A stretch of DNA of 23,314 nt from CAYTSW01 sp964440605 (lineage in GTDB: Bacteria > Planctomycetota > Phycisphaerae > Phycisphaerales > UBA1924), in assembly GCA_964440605.1 (NCBI GenBank), contig CAYTSW010000032.1, positions 1 to 23,314 of the forward strand, in the 5' to 3' direction. The notes beneath the pieces are model-generated. The model did not search any database. It worked only from the letters and a program-made list of their open reading frames with translations, and was not told the DNA's origin. How positions within the stretch are numbered: the first letter of the stretch is position 1; each line of letters begins with the position of its first letter. Position numbers and translations under genes: made by a program. Positions 1 through 6,501 of this stretch are shown here, piece after piece.

Positions 1-58
1 TCGCCGCCAGCGCCAACCCGGCCATCAAGCATGTACGCGCCACACACGTGCGCATCAT
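1..58 (-). CDS. Start of an exported protein, truncated by the window edge
   Basis: Reading leftward from 58, the frame gives MMRTCVARTCLMAGLALAA and then leaves the window. A GAGGAG ribosome binding site lies at 65-70, six bases from the first ATG; the second ATG (55) is also possible. A short basic N-terminus followed by a hydrophobic alanine/leucine stretch looks like a signal peptide. The gene begins 15 bases after the stop of the membrane-anchored protein at 74-1507, on the same strand, so the two are probably co-transcribed. Its opening resembles that of the exported protein at 6502 (MRTP...). Function cannot be told from 19 residues. Confidence 0.55.
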   Translation of the reverse strand, partial: MMRTCVARTCLMAGLALAA

Positions 59-73
59 CTCCCGCTCCTCTCG

Positions 74-1507
74 CTATTCCGGTGTCTCGCCGATGATCAC
101 GAAGTCCTGACCGGCCATGTCCATCGCCCGGGCCGACCACAACGGCTCGGTCTGCGCCCCGCCGTCGTCGGCGTCGTCGAGCCCCTTCGAGTACAGGACG
201 TATCCCGGCGTCTCCTCGACCCGCTGATACACCCACGTGCCCTCGACGACGAATGCGTCGGCCGGGAGTTCGTCGAGCACGCCGCGCGCCACCAGATCAT
301 CGAGCGCATCGGGCAGGTCGCCGAAACGCCCGCGGTACACCTCGATCGCCAGCGCAAGGATCATGCCGCGGCGAGCGTTGATCATCGTCGCGTCGGTCTT
401 GATCGAGCGGTTCATCGCGGGGACCACCACGGCGACCGGGGCGTTCCACACCGGGTGCAACCCGTTTTCCAGCCGCCACAGCTCGTTCTCGTGCACGCTG
501 AAGTCGCGCGGCGACGCCTCGGCCATCGCTACGCCGGCGTCGAACATCTTGTCGAGCACGTCCATGTTCGTGCCGTAGCCCGCCCAAAGTAGCCGGAGCG
601 GAGCATCGACCTGCAGCTCCTCCCCCTCGCCGCGGTAGAGCGCGTCGACCGCCTCCTTCGCCAGCACGCGCTCGCCGTCAAGCGTGTGCGCCATGCTCGG
701 CATGCCCGCGGCGGCGTGCGGGCGGAGCTTTTCGAGCAACGCCTCGGCGACACGGTCGCTCACCCGCCCCGCCATGATCGACTCCCGAACCGTCCCGAGC
801 GCGAGCGCCTCCATTGCCTGCCCTACGAGCCGGGAGATCAACGTGGGCGAGCTGTACATCGAACGCGCCAGCGCGAGCACGGAACGGAAGGACCGCTCGG
901 CGGTCGCGGCGTCGTCGTCGAGCATCGCGCCCTGCAGCACCGTCGTCTCCGCCGCCGCCAATCTGCGCATCGCCTGGAGGTGGTCCAGCAACGCGAAGAA
1001 CAGCAAGCCGTTTTCGGGCGCCTCCAGGTGCGGCGCAAGCAGCGGTCCCTCGTCGAGCAACGCGCCCAGCCGTTCGGAGACGCCGCTCGCCGCGTACGCC
1101 GCGCGCATCGCCCGCGCCTGCTCGACGTCGTAGGACGTGACGAGCGGGGCCCGGCCCGTCTGCGCGACCTCGTCATCCTCGGCTTCCGCGAAGGCCAGAC
1201 GGATATCCGGTCCGCCGGACGCGCGCTCGTCAGCGCGGGGCGGGCGAAACGCCTCCGCCGCGTCATCGATCACACGCGAGGCCTCCATCGCGAGCGCCTC
1301 GGCCCGCTCGAACCGCGCCTCGTCGCGCACCGCACCGTCCGCCACCGCATCCTCCACCGCGCGGAACTGCGCCTGGAAGTCGGAACGCGGGCCCGGCCGC
1401 TGCTGCACGACATACACCGCGCCCGCACCCACCACCAGCAACACCAACAGGCCGATCGACACGATGATCCACGTCTTGACGCCACCTCTGCGACTGCTCG
1501 ACTTCAT
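74..1507 (-). CDS. Membrane-anchored protein of unknown function with pseudopilin-like C-terminal segment
   Basis: 477 residues from the ATG at 1507. I chose this start because a GGGAGGT ribosome binding site (1512-1518) precedes it and the product opens with a basic stretch (MKSSSRRGG) followed by one membrane helix at about residues 12-34. An upstream in-frame start at 1639 would overlap the divergent gene and add junk-like sequence. The large remainder should be outside the membrane and is mostly helical. The C-terminus, from about residue 375, reads like the ending of many planctomycete proteins related to type II secretion pseudopilins: a helix (MILALAIEVYRGRFGDLP), a 'DALDDLV' element, then YVLYSKGLDDADDGG near 436-450. 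No catalytic motif is visible. The protein at 6502 has a similar plan, so the two may be distant paralogues. Function unknown. Confidence 0.75.
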   Translation of the reverse strand: MKSSSRRGGVKTWIIVSIGLLVLLVVGAGAVYVVQQRPGPRSDFQAQFRAVEDAVADGAVRDEARFERAEALAMEASRVIDDAAEAFRPPRADERASGGPDIRLAFAEAEDDEVAQTGRAPLVTSYDVEQARAMRAAYAASGVSERLGALLDEGPLLAPHLEAPENGLLFFALLDHLQAMRRLAAAETTVLQGAMLDDDAATAERSFRSVLALARSMYSSPTLISRLVGQAMEALALGTVRESIMAGRVSDRVAEALLEKLRPHAAAGMPSMAHTLDGERVLAKEAVDALYRGEGEELQVDAPLRLLWAGYGTNMDVLDKMFDAGVAMAEASPRDFSVHENELWRLENGLHPVWNAPVAVVVPAMNRSIKTDATMINARRGMILALAIEVYRGRFGDLPDALDDLVARGVLDELPADAFVVEGTWVYQRVEETPGYVLYSKGLDDADDGGAQTEPLWSARAMDMAGQDFVIIGETPE

Positions 1508-1591
1508 CGTTACCTCCCATAACCTTGCGGACACACGACACACCTTTCGAGTGTAAAGCGAAGCCCTAGCGAGCCGGAGACACGTCCCACC

Positions 1592-2341
1592 ATGACCGCG
1601 CCGGGACACGACACCTTCCACCCCTACAGCGCGCCGCACGCGCTGGCGGTTCTGGCATTCCTGGTGATCACCATCACCTGCGTGCTCGTCGGCCGACGCC
1701 TCCGCGGCACGCCCGGGGAGGCCCCCTGGCGTGTCGGCCTGACGATCGCCGCGGCCATGGTCTGGCTCGTCTCCCTCACGCTCTGGGCGATGCCGGGCAC
1801 GTTCGACCCCGCGATCTCACTCCCCCTGCACCTGTGCGACCTCGCGGGGCTCGCGCTGCCCCTCGCGCTCTTGCCCGGCTGGCGCTGGGCCCGCGCGCTC
1901 GTCTGGTTCTGGGGCATCGGCCTCTCCTCGCAGGCCTTCGTCACCCCCACGCTCACCCAGCCCGTCGGCTCGCTGCTGTTCTTGAACTTCTGGTCCACGC
2001 ACATCGCCGTCGTCGGTGGCGCGATCTACCTCGTTCTCGTCGAGCGCTACCGGCCCACCCTCCACGACCTCGCGCGCACCATCGTCATCAGCCTCTTCTG
2101 GTTCGCGCTCGTCCTCGCGCTCAACACCGCCACGCGCTGGAACTACGGCTACATCGGCCCCACGCCGCCTGACCAGCCCCCCACCGTCATCGACTTCCTC
2201 GGCCCCTGGCCCGCGCGGGTCGTCCCGCTCGCGCTGCTCGGGATCGCCGTGATGGGGATCACCCTCGTGCCGTGGGAGATCGCACGAGCCGCGCGGAGCC
2301 GGTGGCATGGGCGTCCCGCCAGTGCGAAGCGCGAGCCTTAG
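1592..2341 (+). CDS. TIGR02206-type integral membrane protein (YwaF-like)
   Basis: 249 residues with about six to seven hydrophobic helices spread over the whole length. Features of the TIGR02206 family are visible: a histidine near the N-terminus, PLHLCD at residues 78-83, a conserved asparagine/tryptophan/tyrosine block (RWNYGYIGP), and GPWP at 204-207 before the last helix. Family length is typically 220-250 residues, so the gene looks complete. The family has no established biochemical role. The ATG at 1592 has only a weak GGAG about 12 bases upstream (1576-1579). The 84-base spacer to the divergent gene at 1507 must hold both promoters, though no clear -35/-10 pair stands out. The SDR gene follows after 9 bases, suggesting one transcript. 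Confidence 0.85.
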   Translation: MTAPGHDTFHPYSAPHALAVLAFLVITITCVLVGRRLRGTPGEAPWRVGLTIAAAMVWLVSLTLWAMPGTFDPAISLPLHLCDLAGLALPLALLPGWRWARALVWFWGIGLSSQAFVTPTLTQPVGSLLFLNFWSTHIAVVGGAIYLVLVERYRPTLHDLARTIVISLFWFALVLALNTATRWNYGYIGPTPPDQPPTVIDFLGPWPARVVPLALLGIAVMGITLVPWEIARAARSRWHGRPASAKREP

Positions 2342-2350
2342 CATCCGACC

Positions 2351-3031
2351 ATGACACACACCATCCTCATCACCGGCGCCAACCGCGGCATCGGCCTCGA
2401 ACTCGCCCGCAACTTCGCCGCCGCCGGCGACACCGTCATCGGCACCGCGCGCCACCCCGACGAAGCGACCGAGCTCGCGGACATCGCGCAGCGCGTCGAA
2501 CGGCTCGATCACACCAACCCCGACTCCGTGCGCACGCTCGCGTCGGCCCTCGCCGACACCGCCATCGACATCCTCATCAACAACGGCGCCACCGGCCCCG
2601 AGTCCGCCTCCTTTGAAGACCTCGACCCAACTACGCTCGTGCGCGACTTCGAGATCAACAGCGTCGGCCCCGTGCGCGTGACGCAGGCCATGCTGCCGCA
2701 TCTGCGCAAGAGGTCGCGAAAGACCGTCGTCAGCATCACCAGCCAACTCGGCTCGATCGAACTCGCCCAAGGCTCGGGAGGCTACATCGCCTACCGCACC
2801 TCCAAGGCCGCGCTCAACATGCTGAACGCCTGCGCCGCGCACGAACTCGGCAAGGAAGGCTTCACCTGCGCCGTCCTCCACCCCGGCTGGGTCCGCACGC
2901 GCATGGGCGGCGAGAACGCCCCCGTCACGCCAGAAGAATCCTCCAAGGGCCTCCACGCCGTCATCAACAAGCTCACGACCGACGACAACGGGCGCTTCCT
3001 CGACCACACGGGCGCGGAACTGCCCTGGTGA
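2351..3031 (+). CDS. C-factor-like short-chain dehydrogenase/reductase
   Basis: 226 residues, a single Rossmann domain with classical SDR landmarks: TGANRGIG cofactor motif at 8-15, NNG at 77-79 (the more usual NNAG order is altered to NNGA), catalytic Ser135, and the YxxxK pair Tyr148/Lys152 in YRTSKAALNM. The Ser-to-Tyr spacing of 13 residues is canonical. The 'SQLGSI' and 'AYRTSKAALNML' blocks and the short length suggest the C-factor (CsgA-like) subgroup of NAD(P)-dependent oxidoreductases, which act in the cytoplasm on undefined carbonyl or hydroxyl substrates. The start lies 9 bases after the preceding stop with no clear ribosome binding site, so translation is probably coupled to the membrane protein upstream. 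Substrate unknown. Confidence 0.9.
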   Translation: MTHTILITGANRGIGLELARNFAAAGDTVIGTARHPDEATELADIAQRVERLDHTNPDSVRTLASALADTAIDILINNGATGPESASFEDLDPTTLVRDFEINSVGPVRVTQAMLPHLRKRSRKTVVSITSQLGSIELAQGSGGYIAYRTSKAALNMLNACAAHELGKEGFTCAVLHPGWVRTRMGGENAPVTPEESSKGLHAVINKLTTDDNGRFLDHTGAELPW

Positions 3032-3042
3032 CCCCGGCACAC

Positions 3043-3070
3043 TTGGTGATCGGAAGCCGATCGCTACACT
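3043..3070 (+). promoter_or_regulatory. Possible promoter with embedded palindrome upstream of the 3-hydroxybutyryl-CoA dehydrogenase gene
   Basis: TTGGTG (3043-3048) and TACACT (3065-3070) are spaced by 16 bases and resemble sigma-70 -35 and -10 boxes. The spacer contains a palindrome, GATCGG-AAG-CCGATC (3048-3062), which could be an operator or simply a small hairpin after the SDR gene. This is pattern reading only; no transcription start is known. Confidence 0.3.
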
Positions 3071-3125
3071 CGCCTCTTCCTCTCTCACCACAACGCATCA
3101 CTGATCCCAACCACGGAGCTTCCGC

Positions 3126-4004
3126 ATGAGCGACATCTCCACCATCGCCGTCATCGGCGCCGGCCAGATGGGCGGCGGCATCGCCCAGATCGCCGCGACC
3201 AGCGGCATCGACGCCATCTGCTACGACGTCAACCAGCCCTCGCTGGACAAGGCCAAGGCCCTGCACGAAAAGCTGCTCGCCCGCGCCGTCGAGAAGGGCA
3301 AGATGGAAGACGCCGATGCCTCGGCAGCGCTGAAGCGCATCACCTACACCACCGACTGGGAGGCGATGAAGCCCGCGCAGTGGGTTGTCGAAGCCGCGAC
3401 AGAGAACGCGACGCTCAAGAACGAGATCTTCCAGAAACTCGCGACCACCTTCACCGACGAGAGCGTCGTCCTCGCGACCAACACCAGCTCCATCAGCATC
3501 ACAACCATCGCCGCAGCCGCCGAAGCCGCTCAACCGGGTGCCGGAAAGCGCGTCATCGGCATGCACTTCTTCAACCCCGTGCCGGTGATGAAGCTGGTTG
3601 AAGTCATCCGCGGCATCACCACGGACGACAGCGTGACCCAGCGGACAATCGACCTGTCCAAGAAGATGGGCAAGGAGCCCCACCCCGCCAACGATCGCGC
3701 CGGCTTCGTCTCCAACCGCGTGCTCATGCCCATGATCAACGAAGCCTTCTACGCCTGGATGGAAGGCGTCGCCGAGCCCGAAGACATCGACGCCATCATG
3801 CGCCTCGGCTGCGCCCACCCCATGGGCCCCCTGCGCCTGGCCGACTTCATCGGCCTCGACACCTGCATCCACATCATGGACGTGCTCGCCGACGGCCTCA
3901 ACAACGACCGCTACCGGGCCTGCCCCCTCCTCAAACAACTCGTCACCGCCGGCCGCCTGGGCGACAAGACCGGCCTCGGTGTGTACGCATACGACAAGAA
4001 GTAG
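3126..4004 (+). CDS. hbd: 3-hydroxybutyryl-CoA dehydrogenase (3-hydroxyacyl-CoA dehydrogenase family)
   Basis: 292 residues, the full length of the single-function family. It oxidises (S)-3-hydroxyacyl-CoA to 3-oxoacyl-CoA with NAD+, or the reverse, in fatty acid/butyrate-type metabolism in the cytoplasm. The N-terminal Rossmann domain has GAGQMGGG at 11-18. By alignment with the human and clostridial enzymes the catalytic residues are Ser121 (in ATNTSSIS), His147 and Glu159 (HFFNPVPVMKLVEV) and Asn197 (GFVSNRV). The C-terminal helical dimerisation domain ends in the usual GLGVYAYDKK. GGAG at 3116-3119 supports the ATG at 3126. A 94-base spacer with a promoter-like sequence separates it from the SDR gene, so it may be transcribed on its own. 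The exact chain-length preference cannot be read, and a paaH/fadB2-type assignment is equally possible. Confidence 0.93.
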   Translation: MSDISTIAVIGAGQMGGGIAQIAATSGIDAICYDVNQPSLDKAKALHEKLLARAVEKGKMEDADASAALKRITYTTDWEAMKPAQWVVEAATENATLKNEIFQKLATTFTDESVVLATNTSSISITTIAAAAEAAQPGAGKRVIGMHFFNPVPVMKLVEVIRGITTDDSVTQRTIDLSKKMGKEPHPANDRAGFVSNRVLMPMINEAFYAWMEGVAEPEDIDAIMRLGCAHPMGPLRLADFIGLDTCIHIMDVLADGLNNDRYRACPLLKQLVTAGRLGDKTGLGVYAYDKK

Positions 4005-4105
4005 CGCGCGGGTGACCGGCTACTGCGAAGCAGAAGCGGGACACGTATATCCACGCACAAGGTCACCGAGCTCGCGCCCGGTTCTGATCAGCGCGCAGCT
4101 TGTCT

Positions 4106-5119
4106 CTACGTCTCTCTCCCCTCCCCCACCCACACCCCGCCACACCCGCCACACACCACTCTCCCCTCGCGCTGCTCCACCACCTCCAAGCAACACGGGC
4201 ACCGCCCGCGCAACACCACCTCCCGCGCGATCGACACGGGCGTCGCCGGCACACCGATCACCGCGATCCACCCAGCCGCAACCAGCCCGACCACCCCGAG
4301 CAGCACGAGCAGCATCATCTCGAGCAGCACGGGCCACTCTGTGCGCACGAGGAACAGCCTCAGCACCAAGAGACACGCGAGGTTGAGCGCCAGGACGCCG
4401 AAGGCCATCGCGAGCCGCGTCGCCGTGCCGGGGCGACGCGTCGCACGCGACAGCTCGTAGCGATCCAACCCCAGCCGACGCGCGGCCTCCGCGGGCACCG
4501 TCCGCAAATACGGATCCACGATGGGGAGCAGCCGACCGCTCGCATCCGGCGCCATGCGCATCCCCAACGGCAGCACGCCCAACAGCGGGTGCCACCACCG
4601 CTCGATCGTCCCCGGGACGCGCGGCGACTCGCGGGTGACCGGCGCAACGACGCGCGCCCGTCGCCAGCGGGCGCCGCACTCGGGACAGGAGATCAGCCCC
4701 TCGTTGTCAGCGCGGAGCTTGACCACCGGGTAGCCGCAGCTCGCGCAGAGGCCCTCGGCAACGATCGTCGCGGTGAGCGAGCGGGCGTGGACCGAAGCCG
4801 CCGACTCGCGCAGCAGGTACCGCAGCGCGACGGGCACCGCGATCAGCAGCGTGGGGAGACCGACGCACCCGAGCACGCCAAAGAAGATGAGCGAGATCGC
4901 GACGAGCGTGAAGACCGGGAGCACGGCGGCCAGTTGCAGAGGCAGCGATCGCCATGAGAAGCGCGAGCCGCGCGCATCGAGAAAGGCACTGACCCGCCCG
5001 GCCAGCGCACGCGTCCGAGCGTGCAGGCGGTTGTCGGGCGGAGCGATCAGGTCGCGCGGGTGCGCCAGCGGGACGAGTTCCCGAGTGTCGTCCGCCGTGA
5101 GCGCGCGACGCTCACGCAC
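4106..5119 (-). CDS. Polytopic membrane protein with two zinc ribbons
   Basis: 337 residues if translation starts at the GTG at 5119, which overlaps the stop of the upstream aminotransferase gene by 8 bases (GTGCGTGA), a common coupling arrangement. An ATG at 5179 is in frame but would overlap that gene by 68 bases. Two hydrophobic helices fall at about residues 60-110 and two more at about 230-290. Between the pairs is a four-cysteine ribbon, C125-x2-C128-x16-C145-x2-C148 (CASCGY...CPECG), and at the C-terminus a second, C307-x2-C310-x12-C323-x2-C326. Planctomycete membrane proteins often carry CxxCGY/CPECG ribbons of this kind, presumably zinc-binding. Role unknown; coupling to a cysteine desulfurase-like enzyme is suggestive but not evidence of joint function. 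Confidence 0.75.
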   Translation of the reverse strand: MRERRALTADDTRELVPLAHPRDLIAPPDNRLHARTRALAGRVSAFLDARGSRFSWRSLPLQLAAVLPVFTLVAISLIFFGVLGCVGLPTLLIAVPVALRYLLRESAASVHARSLTATIVAEGLCASCGYPVVKLRADNEGLISCPECGARWRRARVVAPVTRESPRVPGTIERWWHPLLGVLPLGMRMAPDASGRLLPIVDPYLRTVPAEAARRLGLDRYELSRATRRPGTATRLAMAFGVLALNLACLLVLRLFLVRTEWPVLLEMMLLVLLGVVGLVAAGWIAVIGVPATPVSIAREVVLRGRCPCCLEVVEQREGRVVCGGCGGVWVGEGRET

Positions 5120-6365
5120 CCGCCGCGCTTCCCGCCAGACCCGTCCGCGCGTGCTCCTCGCAGATGCTCGACAAAGCATCCGTCGCGTACTTCACGTCCT
5201 GCGGCGTCAAGAACGGCCCCAGACTGAAACGCGTCGCTCCCGCGAGCTCCACCGACCCCGCATCCTCCGGCGACGTGCCGAACGTCGCGTGCGCCAAGGG
5301 CGCACAGTGCAGTCCCGCGCGCGTAAGGATGCCGAAGCGCTCTTCGAGCACGCGGGCCAGCACGTTCGGCGCCAGACCATCGACGACCACGGAAAAGACG
5401 CCGACGCGCTGGTCGAGGTCCGTCGGCCCGAGCAGGCGCAGGCCGGGCATCGCCGAGCCGTCGCCTTGCCGCAGCGTCTTGAGGAAGAGCTCTGTCAGCT
5501 CCCGCCCGTGGGCCGCGACGTCGTCCATCCCCCGGTCCAACAGGTACTTGACGCCCTCGGACCAACCGATGATGCCGATGGCGTTATGGCTGCCCGGCTC
5601 GTACTTGTCGGGCAGCGTGTCGGGCTGGGTGTCGCGCTCGCTGACCGAGCCCGTCCCGCCGTGGCGGATGGGGCGGATGAGGCGTTCGAGGCCCGGGCGG
5701 ATGTACAGCCCGCCCGTGCCCAGCGGGCCGAGCAACCCTTTGTGGCCGGGAAAGGCGAGCAGATCGATGTTCATGTCCTGTACATCGACAGGCACATGCC
5801 CAACCGTCTGAGCCGCGTCCACCAGCAGGGGCACGGCCAGCTCACGGCAGATCGCCCCGATCTCCCCCACCGACTGGAGCGTGCCCGTGACGTTCGACGC
5901 GTGGACGACCGCGACCAGCCTGGTGTCTTTCCGAATTGCCCGGCGAATGTCGTCGGGGTTCACAACGCCCGTCTGGGGATCGACCTGCACGCGCGTCTGC
6001 GCGAGGCCGAGTTCCTCGACCAGCGCGTTGAAAGGGCGAAGGACGGAGTTGTGATCCATCCAAGTGGTGACCACGTGGGCGTCGGGCCCGAGGCGGCCCA
6101 GTAGGCCACGGATCGCCAGATTGAGGGCGTCGGAAGTGTTGAGGGTGAAGATGATGTGCTCGGGCCCCTCGGCGTTGAGGAGGCGGGCCAGCCGCTCGCG
6201 ACACCCCCACATTAGGTCCCCAGCTTCTCTGGATTCACGGTACGCCCCTCGTCCGGGGGACGCGCCGAGGCGGGTCGCGTAGTCGGTCATGGCCCGGAGG
6301 ACGCCCGGTGGCTTGGGGAAGCTCGTCGCGGCGTTATCAAAGTACACCCGATTGGAGGCCGTCAT
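5112..6365 (-). CDS. Class V aminotransferase, cysteine desulfurase-like (TIGR01977-type)
   Basis: 417 residues from the ATG at 6365; an in-frame start at 6410 only adds non-conserved residues. A PLP-dependent fold type I enzyme: YFDNAATSFPKPP near the N-terminus is the signature opening of the TIGR01977 cysteine desulfurase-related group. Asp183/Gln186 (VDAAQTVGH) contact the pyridine ring, and His208-Lys209 (FPGHKGLLGP) includes the Schiff-base lysine. Cys354 in AGLHCAPLAH sits where the group carries its candidate persulfide cysteine. Expected chemistry is desulfuration of cysteine or selenocysteine, but members of this group are poorly characterised and no Fe-S assembly genes lie beside it. 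The gene is followed by the zinc-ribbon membrane protein, overlapping by 8 bases, and diverges from the exported protein at 6502. Confidence 0.9.
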   Translation of the reverse strand: MTASNRVYFDNAATSFPKPPGVLRAMTDYATRLGASPGRGAYRESREAGDLMWGCRERLARLLNAEGPEHIIFTLNTSDALNLAIRGLLGRLGPDAHVVTTWMDHNSVLRPFNALVEELGLAQTRVQVDPQTGVVNPDDIRRAIRKDTRLVAVVHASNVTGTLQSVGEIGAICRELAVPLLVDAAQTVGHVPVDVQDMNIDLLAFPGHKGLLGPLGTGGLYIRPGLERLIRPIRHGGTGSVSERDTQPDTLPDKYEPGSHNAIGIIGWSEGVKYLLDRGMDDVAAHGRELTELFLKTLRQGDGSAMPGLRLLGPTDLDQRVGVFSVVVDGLAPNVLARVLEERFGILTRAGLHCAPLAHATFGTSPEDAGSVELAGATRFSLGPFLTPQDVKYATDALSSICEEHARTGLAGSAAGA

Positions 6366-6450
6366 AGGCCATCCTAGACCCCGCAGGGCGGCCCGCGTAT
6401 CTCGGCGCACATGTCCGCGTCGCGGGAACAGTGCAGGCGTTCGGGCGATT

Positions 6451-6475
6451 CAGTTGTAGGATAAATATAGAGGTA
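6451..6475 (+). promoter_or_regulatory. AT-rich patch, possible promoter for the 6502 gene
   Basis: In otherwise very GC-rich DNA, the stretch TAGGATAAATATAG (6457-6470) stands out between the divergent genes at 6365 and 6502 and could supply a -10 region. I cannot name a convincing -35 box. A strong AGGAGGT ribosome binding site follows at 6491-6497. Confidence 0.25.
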
Positions 6476-6501
6476 GGCCGCACCCCCTCCAGGAGGTATC
6501 C

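Noticed and set aside
1817..3091. 424-codon minus-strand open frame
   Set aside because: It is antisense to the TIGR02206 and SDR genes, both of which are recognisable.
4020..4679. 219-codon minus-strand open frame overlapping the zinc-ribbon protein
   Set aside because: Wrong frame relative to the protein with clear membrane helices and paired cysteines; the composition is Arg/Ala-rich.
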